Positions 34,540-48,555 of a DNA stretch of 64,000 bases are shown here, one piece after another; positions within the stretch are counted from its first letter, which is position 1; each line of letters starts with the position of its first letter. The notes below the pieces were generated by a model. It saw only the letters and a program-made list of their open reading frames with translations. It did not search any database and was not told the DNA's origin. The translations under genes were made by a program, and so were the position numbers. This stretch comes from an uncultured Bacteroidales bacterium (GTDB taxonomy: Bacteria > Bacteroidota > Bacteroidia > Bacteroidales > Bacteroidaceae), in contig CACZCZ010000004.1 of NCBI GenBank assembly GCA_902779845.1, positions 124,001-188,000 on the forward strand, written 5' to 3'.

Positions 34540-36339
34540 ATGAAATATATCAAGCTATCCATTGTCCGTCAGGCATGTATTGCATGCTTCGGACTGCTAA
34601 TGATCAGTTGTGGCGATTTCTTGGAGATAACGCCGAGAGATATGGTCACAGAGGATAATTTCTGGGATGAAAAGAACGATGTGGATCAAATGGTTGCAGG
34701 ATGCTATACGGCCATGCAGTCTGAAGACTTCATCGCACGCTGTCTGATATGGGGTGACCTGCGTGGTCCTGATGTTGATGGCTCATCCAATGCCAGCAAC
34801 CACGACGACCTCTATCAAGCTCTCGTCAACAACCTGATGCCCTCGAACCAGTTTACAAGCTGGTCACAGTTCTATTATGTCATCAATAAATGTAACACCA
34901 TCATTCGCATGGCGCCTGAGGTGCATGAGAAAGATCCGGCCTACCGCCAAACAGACCTGCAGGCTACCATCGCCGAGATGACAGCTTTGCGTTCCCTGTG
35001 CTACTGGTATCTCATCCGTGCGTTTGACGCTGTCCCCTTCTATCGTGACGCTGTTCAGCAAGAGGACGAAGTACAGAATTTGGCTCCCTCTTCGTTTGAC
35101 ACCGTTCTCAATGAGATCATCTCTGACCTCGAGTCCGTGAAGTCCAATGCTCTTGAGCATTATGCTGCCACCTCGAACGCTGATGGGGACTTGGGTACAT
35201 ACAACAGCAACTGCAACCGTATCACTCGTTCCGCCATCAATGCCATGCTGTGTGACATGTATTTGTGGCGTGGAGACTATGATCGCGTCATCGCATGTGC
35301 CGATGAGATTCTGGCTGTAAAGAAGACCGACTACGAACGTAACTACAGCAAATCGATGGTGATGAACGCTGCAGCTCCCGAGCCACTGTCATCCTCGTCG
35401 GGCAACTTCACCACTTATCTCTACAGAAGCACTCAGAATTATCCAAATGATGTCTTCAACGCTATCTTCGGTATCGGCAATAGTTATGAGAGCATCTTCG
35501 AACTTTCCTTTAACAACACGGGGCTCAGCAGTCCTTACCTCAAGAACACAGCGCTTGCGTACCTCTATGGTTCTGGTAACGTTGACGCGAAGTATGGCGT
35601 GGTCAACAACGGCGCCGGTCTGTTGCGTCCAATGAGCGATATCGTATCGGAAGCCCAGGGAACCTCTGGAAAATGGAATGTTTTCCGCTGCCTGACAGAT
35701 ACGCGCTACTACTGCAGCATGCAGTGTGATGAAGCCTACTCTGAGGGCGTTATCCGCAAGGGCGTTGCATCAAGTTTCATGATTTCTACCTCTGGTAACA
35801 AATATGTAAACTATTCCTCGACATCTTCACCTTTTGGATTGCCAGCAGCGATGAACCGTAACTGGATTTTCTATCGCCTGACCGATATCCTGTTGATGAA
35901 GGCTGAAGCCTATCTGATGAAGAGCTCTTCGGATGCCACCGAAGCCAACCAGGCGTTGTGGTCGAAGGCTTTCGACATTCTGGAGGTCGTAGCGAACCGC
36001 TCTATCACCTCCACGTCACAGCAATTGAATAACACCAATCCTGCTGCATCTAACCGGGAGGCTTTGCAAACGTTGCTCCGTAAAGAACGTCGTGCAGAAC
36101 TGATGTTCGAAGGTAAGACCTGGTTTGACATGATCCGCTATAGCAAGCAGGCTGGTGGCGATCTGGGAGACTTCAACGGCATCGGCGCTAAGTGTGGCTC
36201 CCGTGGATCTTCGAATCCATTCCCAAGTTGGGCTCATTTGTTCTGGCCTTACAACAAGCAGGAGGTCAAAAAGAATCCGAACTTGACACAGAAGAGTATC
36301 TACAACAAGGATACAGAAAACATCAGTATCAACAACTAA
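34540..36339 (+). CDS. susD: SusD/RagB-like surface lipoprotein (pair 1)
   Basis: 599 residues. The lipobox ends at ISCGDFLE (cysteine near residue 24), and the family start FLEITPRDMVTEDNFWDEKN follows. Helical TPR-like repeats fill the body, and the C-terminal KERRAELMFEGKTWFDMIRY motif is near 510-530. It is the lid that captures substrate for the SusC-like partner directly upstream. Confidence 0.93.
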   Translation: MKYIKLSIVRQACIACFGLLMISCGDFLEITPRDMVTEDNFWDEKNDVDQMVAGCYTAMQSEDFIARCLIWGDLRGPDVDGSSNASNHDDLYQALVNNLMPSNQFTSWSQFYYVINKCNTIIRMAPEVHEKDPAYRQTDLQATIAEMTALRSLCYWYLIRAFDAVPFYRDAVQQEDEVQNLAPSSFDTVLNEIISDLESVKSNALEHYAATSNADGDLGTYNSNCNRITRSAINAMLCDMYLWRGDYDRVIACADEILAVKKTDYERNYSKSMVMNAAAPEPLSSSSGNFTTYLYRSTQNYPNDVFNAIFGIGNSYESIFELSFNNTGLSSPYLKNTALAYLYGSGNVDAKYGVVNNGAGLLRPMSDIVSEAQGTSGKWNVFRCLTDTRYYCSMQCDEAYSEGVIRKGVASSFMISTSGNKYVNYSSTSSPFGLPAAMNRNWIFYRLTDILLMKAEAYLMKSSSDATEANQALWSKAFDILEVVANRSITSTSQQLNNTNPAASNREALQTLLRKERRAELMFEGKTWFDMIRYSKQAGGDLGDFNGIGAKCGSRGSSNPFPSWAHLFWPYNKQEVKKNPNLTQKSIYNKDTENISINN

Positions 36340-36346
36340 ATCATAT

Positions 36347-38497
36347 ATGACGATGAAAAAGGTTTATTCATCCAAAATACAGCTGCTGCTGATGGGGCTG
36401 GCATTCCTTGCAATGGGATTGACTTCCTGTAAGGACGATATCCCTGAGGACAGCCTCTACACTTATAAGGCAGAAATGCTGAGTGATTTCCTGCGCAATA
36501 ACGAGAACTTTTCCCAGTTTGCGCGTATGGTAGAGAAAGCCGGCAAGATGGATCTCTTCTCTGCTTATGGAACTTACACCTGTTTTGCTCCTACCAATGA
36601 TGCCGTGAACAGCTATTTGGCACGTCTGGGTCTTTCATCGGTGGAGGAGCTCTCCAATGAAGAGTGCGACACGTTGGTCTGCACGATGACGATTGCTACC
36701 GATGTCCTGTCGCTTTCCGACATGGAAGGTATCACCTTCATGGAAGAGAACAATATGCTGGGCCGTGCATTGAAGCTTCAGGAAGTCCCGATGACCATTG
36801 ACACGAAATATGGTAAACAGGCTGTTTCGACCTTCATTGTCAATGGTTCTGGAGAAGTTATTTATGAACTGGCCAACGACTCTGTGGAAAATGGTATTGT
36901 ACATCCTGTTAACGGTGTTGTTCGTGCCTCCAGCGACCTCTTACCTGATGTCATTCGTCGTGACCCGAACGTATCCATCTTTGCAGAAGCTCTGGTGCTC
37001 ACTGGCTTGCACGACCAGATGGTCCGTCGTGAAGACCCTTCCTACAATTATCGTGATTATGAAGAACGTGAAGCCCTTTACCACTCTGACAACCACAACA
37101 ACTGGTGTTGGGTTCCTCGCACACGTCGCTACGGCTACACAGCCTTCTGCGTGCCTGATGAAGTGCTGAATCACTACAGCGAATTCGATGATGTCAATTA
37201 TAATAAGAACATCTACACGTGGGAGGACTTGTATGACTATGCCTGCACCGTTTATCCCGAAGGGGCAGGGCAGAGCTACTATGCTAAAAATGCCACCGCA
37301 CTGAGGGACGAGCGTAATCCCCTTCACAAGCTTATCGCTTACCACCTGCTGAATCGCCGTGGTGTGTATGAGAAACTTTACACGAACTGCACGATTCTCC
37401 GCACGTTGATCAATCCCACTGAGTGGTATTCAACGATGAACCCCCATTCAACGATGAAGGTGGAATGTGTATATTCCAGAAATAAGTTCCACAAGGATGA
37501 TGAACAGACAAGTCTGGATGGCGTTGACGGCGTTGTATATCTGAACCACATGTATGACCCAGACCGTCCCGGCCTTTATGAGCGTGGTGCTATGGTCTAT
37601 AAAAATGTCTCGGATGAAATGTCCAACGACCAGAACTGTGAAAACGGCATCTACTACTACATCGACCGCTTGATTGATTATGGTCAGGATACGCGTGACC
37701 ACGTGTTCAATGCCCGCATGCGTCTGGATATGTACACACTATGGCCTGAGCTCATGAACAACGACATCCGCACGACTCAGACGAATCTCCTCAACGATAG
37801 CCCTGAAAGCAAAACCACAAACTGTAAGAACTATATCTTCCCTGCAAATTATCTGGACAATGTGGTGTCGAGTGCTGACGGAGACTTCATTTACCAAGGT
37901 GCTCGTAACTATTACTGGAGCTACGAGGGAGATGAGTTCAATCTGCGTTCCGACCAAGGCCTTTATGACCTGGAGTTTGAACTGCCTTCCGTACCTTCTG
38001 GCCAGTATCAGATACGTCTTGGCTTTGCACTCATCCCGAGCCGTGGTATCGGTCAGTTCTATGTCGATGGCAAGCCCCAGGGTATTCCTCTCGACATGCG
38101 TTCCACCGGCTGGGTCGCTAAGACAGGCTGGCAGAAATTGTATGTCGATGATGCCAGTGCCAAATACTCAGCGTCTGCAGAACAGAACAAGAAGGACCTG
38201 CACAATCAAGGATGGTATCATGGCCCAGCCAGTGTGCGTTGTATTGACGGGAATAACGCCAATCCGCTTAAGGATGATGACTTGTCGCTTAGCAATTCCC
38301 ACCCCTTCTGTAACATTGCCAACACCATCCGTCGTGTGATTTACACGGGTTCGTTGAACGGTGATGTAACTCATAAGATCCGCATTCGCAGTGTATGGTC
38401 TGAGGGCGGTGCAGAGTTGATGTTTGATTACATAGAAATCGTTCCTAAGAGCGTTTACGGTATTGACTCCGAAGGCGCTGGTGAGGACGACCTGTAA
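36347..38497 (+). CDS. FAS1-domain lipoprotein with C-terminal beta-sandwich, 716 residues
   Basis: Begins seven bases after the SusD stop; either Met1 or Met3 (36353) may be used. Signal peptide with lipobox GLTSCKDD (cysteine near 28). FAS1 features: LSDFLRNNENFSQFARMVEK and the H1 motif YTCFAPTNDAVNSYL in the first domain (about 40-200), with a second domain in about 200-450. Residues from about 505 to 700 are a beta-rich module (GQYQIRLGFALIPSRGIGQF, then YVDGKPQGIPLD) that looks like a galactose-binding or malectin-like fold. It is probably a surface ligand-binding partner of the SusC/D pair. Confidence 0.8.
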   Translation: MTMKKVYSSKIQLLLMGLAFLAMGLTSCKDDIPEDSLYTYKAEMLSDFLRNNENFSQFARMVEKAGKMDLFSAYGTYTCFAPTNDAVNSYLARLGLSSVEELSNEECDTLVCTMTIATDVLSLSDMEGITFMEENNMLGRALKLQEVPMTIDTKYGKQAVSTFIVNGSGEVIYELANDSVENGIVHPVNGVVRASSDLLPDVIRRDPNVSIFAEALVLTGLHDQMVRREDPSYNYRDYEEREALYHSDNHNNWCWVPRTRRYGYTAFCVPDEVLNHYSEFDDVNYNKNIYTWEDLYDYACTVYPEGAGQSYYAKNATALRDERNPLHKLIAYHLLNRRGVYEKLYTNCTILRTLINPTEWYSTMNPHSTMKVECVYSRNKFHKDDEQTSLDGVDGVVYLNHMYDPDRPGLYERGAMVYKNVSDEMSNDQNCENGIYYYIDRLIDYGQDTRDHVFNARMRLDMYTLWPELMNNDIRTTQTNLLNDSPESKTTNCKNYIFPANYLDNVVSSADGDFIYQGARNYYWSYEGDEFNLRSDQGLYDLEFELPSVPSGQYQIRLGFALIPSRGIGQFYVDGKPQGIPLDMRSTGWVAKTGWQKLYVDDASAKYSASAEQNKKDLHNQGWYHGPASVRCIDGNNANPLKDDDLSLSNSHPFCNIANTIRRVIYTGSLNGDVTHKIRIRSVWSEGGAELMFDYIEIVPKSVYGIDSEGAGEDDL

Positions 38498-38541
38498 ATC
38501 ATGTGTTTATTACATTAGAGATTCTATATATCCATTAGAAT

Positions 38542-40488
38542 ATGAAAGCCAAACAATATCTGAAAATGCTCGCTGTCGCAGCTACGCTTCCTGCTTGCGT
38601 GCTCTCTTGCACGGATGCCTGGGATGATCACTACGGTGATGGCAGCGGTGCTGGAACGACAGCTGATGCTCCCACGCTCCTGGAACATGTCCAGGCCGAT
38701 GCTCAGCTGTCTGAATTCCTGCGTGTAGCCAAACATGTGGGTTACGATGCCGTACTCGCCTCGCCACAGTCCCTCACTTTGTGGGCTCCTGTTATCACCA
38801 AGGCTCAGGCTGACAGTATCATTGCTGTTTATGAAAGTCAAAAGCAGGAGGTAGATAACAATGGTAATCTGCGTAAAGACAAAGATAACTATGCTATCAC
38901 ACAATTCTTGCAGAACCACATCGCGCTCTCAGGCCGCTCCTGCAGCTCGCTGACCAAGGATTCCGTCCGCATGTGGAATGGTAAATACATGATGATGACC
39001 GACAAGGACTTGAACAGTGTCCCTTATCTGGAAAAGAACATCATAGCCTCCAATGGAATCATGTATAAGCTAAAGACAAAGGAGACCTTCTTCCCCAATG
39101 TACGTGAGGCCTTGGAGCTGGAACAGGGGTTGGACAGTGCCTCCAACTTCTTTAGGATGTTCGACATCTATGAACTTGACGAACAGTCGTCAGTGATGCA
39201 GGACATCGTGGATGGTGAAATCGTTTATGCAGACTCTGTCATGGTGCTCTCCAACGCCCTTTACCGTGCGCTAGGTTACATACAGCGCGAGGACAGTGCC
39301 TACATCTATCTGGCTGCGCACAACGATGTATGGAAACAGGAGTATGATAAGTATCTTACTTGGTTCAATTATGTCAACGACCCCAAGATGGCCAATCGCG
39401 ACTCCCTCATCCAGCTGAACGCTCGCTTCGCTATTGCACGTGGCCGTTTCTTCAACATCAACGTGCAGAAGAACGAAGCCAAGGACTCCATCATCAATAC
39501 GTACTATGTAAAATCAAAAGACTACTATGGTCTGAATGTTTTCCAGAAGCCGTATGAAGATAATGGAATCCTGGCTGGCCTCACGCCTGTGCAGTGCTCC
39601 AACGGTCTCCTTTACACCGATGTCGAGGGCCGCATTCCAGATTCGCTTACCTTTGCTTACAAGCGTTACATCTCGCCGCTCAACCGCTACAACTACAAGT
39701 CTCGTCTCATTCAGAACAAGAGCGTCGCTGACACCTACAGCCCTCAAGTGACTGTGACAACACGCAACATCGTAGAACGTGTTGTTATGAGAGAAAATCA
39801 AGTTATTGGCACTGATCCTGAAACGAATGAACCGATTATCTCTACAGTAGAGATCACGAAGACATTCCCTGAGCTCAAGGACAAACAGTACGTGGAGATT
39901 CGTCCCGCCTCTTATCAGAGCACGACGAACAATACGTCCAACATCTACTTCTACCTCCAGAACACCTTCTCTGGACTCTATTATAATGTATATATGGTGA
40001 TGGTTCCGGAGTATGCTCGTGAGAATTATGATGTCGATGAAATCCTGCCTTGTCCCTTTAAGGTGTTCTTCAGCGAGCGTCAGGAAAGACCGGGCACGGG
40101 TATCGTTTCCAAAGAAGACCCTGAGTCTGGCGAGTTTGCACGCGAAGTGGCCATCTCTGTTCCAGAAGGCGAAGTGCATAGTTCAAATGCCACTACGTTC
40201 CTGGCATCCGGTACAGACGTGGATCTCATCTGCATTCAGAAGGCCGTGCCCTCTGACGCCTATGGCCCCTTCAAGTTTGCATCCTACAACACCTTCACAA
40301 ACGTAGATGCTACACAGCGCTATCGTATTCAGACGACCGCCAGTGCTACTCAACTGAAGAACAAGGTTTACACAAACGCGCTTCGCATCAACCGCATTAT
40401 CTATATCCCGTTTGCTACGAAGGAGGAGGCCTTGGCCTTTGACCTGAAACTGTCCGATTTGTCTAACCTGAAAGAATACAAAGAATGA
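38542..40488 (+). CDS. FAS1-like lipoprotein, 648 residues
   Basis: Signal peptide with a lipobox ending at VLSCTDAWDDHYG (cysteine near 23). The first FAS1 domain (about 45-200) has TLLEHVQADAQLSEFLRVAK and SLTLWAPVITKAQADSIIAV in the place of the usual FAPTN motif. The second spans about 215-400 and is divergent. The C-terminal part (400-648) is beta-rich. Its stop overlaps the second SusC-like start by four bases, the same arrangement as the first FAS1 gene and first SusC. Confidence 0.75.
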   Translation: MKAKQYLKMLAVAATLPACVLSCTDAWDDHYGDGSGAGTTADAPTLLEHVQADAQLSEFLRVAKHVGYDAVLASPQSLTLWAPVITKAQADSIIAVYESQKQEVDNNGNLRKDKDNYAITQFLQNHIALSGRSCSSLTKDSVRMWNGKYMMMTDKDLNSVPYLEKNIIASNGIMYKLKTKETFFPNVREALELEQGLDSASNFFRMFDIYELDEQSSVMQDIVDGEIVYADSVMVLSNALYRALGYIQREDSAYIYLAAHNDVWKQEYDKYLTWFNYVNDPKMANRDSLIQLNARFAIARGRFFNINVQKNEAKDSIINTYYVKSKDYYGLNVFQKPYEDNGILAGLTPVQCSNGLLYTDVEGRIPDSLTFAYKRYISPLNRYNYKSRLIQNKSVADTYSPQVTVTTRNIVERVVMRENQVIGTDPETNEPIISTVEITKTFPELKDKQYVEIRPASYQSTTNNTSNIYFYLQNTFSGLYYNVYMVMVPEYARENYDVDEILPCPFKVFFSERQERPGTGIVSKEDPESGEFAREVAISVPEGEVHSSNATTFLASGTDVDLICIQKAVPSDAYGPFKFASYNTFTNVDATQRYRIQTTASATQLKNKVYTNALRINRIIYIPFATKEEALAFDLKLSDLSNLKEYKE

Positions 40489-43400
40489 AAGCACTGAACA
40501 TATATTGTTTCTCACTCCTCTTCGTGCTCCCTGTAGCTGGTTTCGCACAGGATGATCTAAGCACTGAGGATGCAGACACGGCTATCGTGCGGCATATCCG
40601 TAAGACAGCAAAGAAGCAGGAGCCTACACGTGAAATCAAGGGTCACGTGATTAGTCAGCAAGGTCATACACCTTTGGCTGGCGTGCTTGTGCAGGCTATG
40701 ATTGGCGACGGCTATTCCACGCTCACCGATGAGAATGGCGACTTCACAATGAAAGTGCCTCTCTATTGCTCGGCCGTCAATGTCACGCTTCCAGGTTACA
40801 ACACCGTTCGCGTTGGATTGAACAAGAGCGGGCAGTTGCGCGATATCATTCTTCACAATGAGTCGGCTCCTGCATACTACGATGCCGATGACAACATCAT
40901 GAACGTGGCTCGTGCCACCAACTTTGAGTTCTCCAATGCTACAAACATAGCCACCGAGATTCAGAATCAGTTGGGCGCTGATGTGCTCACGAACCAGCGT
41001 AGCGGTCTGACCGCTGCTGGCAGCTACATGCAAGTTGGGGGCGTTGGCAGTTATATGATCAATGCCCAGCCGCTGGTGGTCATCGACGGAGTCATCACCG
41101 ACATGCAGTATGGTCGTGAGATGCTGCATTCGGGCTTCTACAACGATGTCCTATCCAACATCAACGTCAATGACATCAAGAGTGTTGAAGTGCTCAAGAA
41201 CGGAACCGCTCTTTATGGTGCTAAGGGCGCCAACGGTGTCATCCTCATCAACACCAAGCGCAACACCTCGTTGGCAACGCGCATCGCTGCCACCGCAAAT
41301 GTGGGCGTAGAACTGATGCCCCGTCACTATGGCATGATGGATGGAATGCAGTTCAAGACCTATGCCAGTGACCTCCTCAGCACTACGGGAACGACGCTGC
41401 AGACTTTCAAGTTCCTTCGTTCCGATGATCCGCGTTACTATTGGATCAATAAGTACAACAACAACACCGATTGGACAGATGGCGTCTTCCAGACTGCTGT
41501 CAAGCAGAGCTATGGTCTTAGTGTTCAAGGTGGTGGCGAGGTGGCCAACTACATGCTGTCTATCGGCTACAGCCATGCTACTGAGACGATTGAGGAAGCC
41601 AACTTCAACCGCTTGAACATTCGTTTCAACACAGATATCAAGTTGTCGGATTGGGTGGGCGTGCGTTTCGATGCTTCTTTCAGCAATACTACGCGTAAGC
41701 TCTATGACACAGGTTCTCCTGCAGATTATGACAATGGCACTGTCACATCTCTGAACTTCCTCAGTTATGCTAAATCTCCGATGCTCAGCCCCTACAGTTT
41801 CGTAGCCGGGACCAATGGACCTGGTGTCATCAGCACCGCCCACCTGGACATTGTGCAGGAAGACTATCTGGCCGAGGTGACACAGATCAGCAGTGACAAC
41901 TATGAGCTGGCGAATCCGATGGCAATCTTGGAGTACGGTACCGCTCAGAACAAGAACTACTATGACAATTCTTTCCTGAACCTCTCCATCACGCCCTCGT
42001 GGAAGCCCAATAAGCACCTGTCCTTCTCATCGCTCTTCAGCTACACACTGGTTAACACCAACGAGAAGTACTATATTCCCATGAATGGCGTTCCTCTCTT
42101 CCGTGTGGCATCCTTAAACACTGGCGCTGAGAAGATGCAGAATATGATAGGTTCGCTCTACAGCAAGCAGAACGGTATTCTCAGTGACACCAAGATTCAG
42201 TGGAAGAATCGTTATGACGGCCATAGCATAGACCTCCTCGGCGGCTTTCGTTTTATGAACGAGAGCTACTCCTTAACGCGCCAGACGGGTTATAACACGG
42301 GCAATGATAAAACGCCGCTTATCTCCAGTACTGAAGAACGTTATCGCCGTATTCTGGGTTCTATCGAGAATTGGGCCACACTCACGTGGTATGCTCAAGC
42401 CAAGTATAACTTCTCTAATCGCTACTACGTCCAAGCTGATTTCTCCATGGACACCAATTCGCAGTTCGGCCATAATGCAAAAAGCGGTCTCAAACTCTTT
42501 GGCGTTGCTTGGGGACTGTTCCCCAGCATACAGGCTGGATGGATTCTGAGTAATGAAGAGTGGTTCGATGTCAAGGGCATTGACTATGTTAAGCTCACCG
42601 CCGGCTACGGCCTAAGCGGTAATGATGCATTGCCTTATGATGCAGCCCATAGCTATTTCAAGAGCTCTCTTTATTTAGGTCAGATTCCGGGCCTGAGCTT
42701 GGAGAACATTGGTAACACCGAGTTGCAATGGGAGACCACACGTCGTTTCAATGCCGGTCTTGAAGGTCGCTTCATCAACAACAGGCTTTCTGCCAGCATC
42801 AACTATTTCCACAGTTGGACAGACAACCTGATTACAATGCGCAGCCTCAATTTCCTCTCCGGTATTGATCAAAGCTGGAGCAATGGCGGCAGCTTGAAGA
42901 ATCAGGGCTTCGATGTTCATCTTTCTGGCCATATTATTTCCATGAACGATTGGAACTGGAGCTTGGGTGCCAGCTTAGGCCACTATGTCAATAAGCTCAC
43001 AGCACTGCCTGATGGCGCTCCCTATGAAGATCACACCGTCTTGGGTGCAACAATTCGAAGCGAAGTGGGTCACAGCATCAACAGCTTCTATGGCTTACAG
43101 ACAGCTGCCACAGACAATGGAACCATCGTTTATGCTACTGCTGAGGAAGCTGCTCGTGATGGTCTCTATCGTCTGCGCGCAGACGGCGTCACAAAGGACT
43201 ATTTCACCAGTGGCGACGTGAAGTATGTGGACCAGAATCACGACGGCAGAATTGATGACAACGACCGTGTCTTCATTGGTGATGCCAACCCATCCATATA
43301 CGGAAACATCTGGACTCGTCTTAGCTACAAACGTCTCACCCTTGACATTGGCTTCAACTACAGCCTCGGTGGTGATATCTACAACTACACGCGTCAGCAA

Positions 43401-43778
43401 CTGGAGAGCGGATGCCGCTTCATGAACCAGACCTCTGCCATGCTCACTCGATGGAGCCATGAAGGTCAGATTACTGACATGCCTCATGCTGTCTATGGTG
43501 ACCCAATGGGCAACAGCATCTTCAGCGACCGATGGATTGAGGACGGCAGTTACTTGCGTCTGAAAACGGTCACCCTCAGCTATAAGCTCCCCATCAACAA
43601 CACCTATATTCAGGGTATCACCGTGTGGGCTCAGGGAACCAACCTGCTCACCCTCACCAATTATTTGGGTTCCGATCCTGAGATGTCAATGGGCAACAGC
43701 GTATTCTATCAAGGTATAGACCGTGGCTACCTCAGCTCTGGACGTATGTTCAATGTCGGTCTCAGAATCAACCTCTAA
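40485..43778 (+). CDS. susC: SusC-like TonB-dependent outer-membrane transporter (pair 2)
   Basis: 1097 residues. Signal peptide (MKALNIYCFSLLFVLPVAGFA), then about 40 extra residues before a carboxypeptidase-regulatory-like domain (IKGHVISQQGHTPLAGVLVQ, about 49-68). The plug domain has VVIDGVITDMQYG near 200 and GAKGANGVILINTKRN near 243-258, and the beta-barrel ends NVGLRINL. It differs strongly from the first SusC, so the two pairs probably import different ligands. It is coupled to the preceding FAS1 gene. Confidence 0.92.
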   Translation: MKALNIYCFSLLFVLPVAGFAQDDLSTEDADTAIVRHIRKTAKKQEPTREIKGHVISQQGHTPLAGVLVQAMIGDGYSTLTDENGDFTMKVPLYCSAVNVTLPGYNTVRVGLNKSGQLRDIILHNESAPAYYDADDNIMNVARATNFEFSNATNIATEIQNQLGADVLTNQRSGLTAAGSYMQVGGVGSYMINAQPLVVIDGVITDMQYGREMLHSGFYNDVLSNINVNDIKSVEVLKNGTALYGAKGANGVILINTKRNTSLATRIAATANVGVELMPRHYGMMDGMQFKTYASDLLSTTGTTLQTFKFLRSDDPRYYWINKYNNNTDWTDGVFQTAVKQSYGLSVQGGGEVANYMLSIGYSHATETIEEANFNRLNIRFNTDIKLSDWVGVRFDASFSNTTRKLYDTGSPADYDNGTVTSLNFLSYAKSPMLSPYSFVAGTNGPGVISTAHLDIVQEDYLAEVTQISSDNYELANPMAILEYGTAQNKNYYDNSFLNLSITPSWKPNKHLSFSSLFSYTLVNTNEKYYIPMNGVPLFRVASLNTGAEKMQNMIGSLYSKQNGILSDTKIQWKNRYDGHSIDLLGGFRFMNESYSLTRQTGYNTGNDKTPLISSTEERYRRILGSIENWATLTWYAQAKYNFSNRYYVQADFSMDTNSQFGHNAKSGLKLFGVAWGLFPSIQAGWILSNEEWFDVKGIDYVKLTAGYGLSGNDALPYDAAHSYFKSSLYLGQIPGLSLENIGNTELQWETTRRFNAGLEGRFINNRLSASINYFHSWTDNLITMRSLNFLSGIDQSWSNGGSLKNQGFDVHLSGHIISMNDWNWSLGASLGHYVNKLTALPDGAPYEDHTVLGATIRSEVGHSINSFYGLQTAATDNGTIVYATAEEAARDGLYRLRADGVTKDYFTSGDVKYVDQNHDGRIDDNDRVFIGDANPSIYGNIWTRLSYKRLTLDIGFNYSLGGDIYNYTRQQLESGCRFMNQTSAMLTRWSHEGQITDMPHAVYGDPMGNSIFSDRWIEDGSYLRLKTVTLSYKLPINNTYIQGITVWAQGTNLLTLTNYLGSDPEMSMGNSVFYQGIDRGYLSSGRMFNVGLRINL

Positions 43779-43790
43779 TCTGCTACAGAT

Positions 43791-48061
<4,271 letters not shown>

Positions 48062-48083
48062 ATCAACCGTTTTGTTGAATATA

Positions 48084-48116
48084 TTTGGTGGGATTGCAGA
48101 GATTTCCTTATCTTTG
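48084..48116 (+). promoter_or_regulatory. promoter of the beta-helix/LytSR operon
   Basis: TTTG (48084-48087), 21 bases, then TATCTTTG (48109-48116): a full -33/-7 match. The first ATG of the operon is at 48148. Confidence 0.68.
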
Positions 48117-48147
48117 CACCAAAATATTTCATTTTCAACAAACGAAT

Positions 48148-48555
48148 ATGTTCATGAGAAAATTTGTATTACTACTGATGGTATGGGGTAGTGCACTTGT
48201 AGCCCAGGCTGAAGACTATCCCTACCTGACGTTTGAAATGACCGACGGAGCCAAGTTCTCTGTGTCCGTTGAGTCACTGAAGCTGTCGTTTAGCGAAACA
48301 ACATTGACTGCAGGTTCACAGACGTTTACGATCTCCAACCTTTCAAAGATGTATTTCACCACAACCAGCGAAACGACAACGGGCATTGAGTCTATTGACA
48401 ATTTGTCCATTGACCGTTTGCTTTCAAAGGATGATGAAGTGTACGATCTGAGCGGCAAGAGAGTATTGAGCGGAACCTCGTCCAATGCCAAATTAAAACG
48501 AGGCGTGTATATTATCAAATCAAAAGAAGGAATCAGTAAAATCGCTGTCAAATGA
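48148..48555 (+). CDS. small secreted protein with T9SS-type sorting tail, 135 residues
   Basis: Signal peptide (MFMRKFVLLLMVWGSALVAQA; Met1 or Met3), a short beta-rich mature part (YPYLTFEMTDGAKFSVSVES), then a type A sorting tail (YDLSGKRVLSG, KLKRGVYIIKS, KIAVK). The middle resembles the N-terminal repeat of the next, larger protein (both carry TFNIS/TFTISNL-like strands), so the two may be related. It is the first gene of the operon and overlaps the next start by four bases. Confidence 0.72.
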   Translation: MFMRKFVLLLMVWGSALVAQAEDYPYLTFEMTDGAKFSVSVESLKLSFSETTLTAGSQTFTISNLSKMYFTTTSETTTGIESIDNLSIDRLLSKDDEVYDLSGKRVLSGTSSNAKLKRGVYIIKSKEGISKIAVK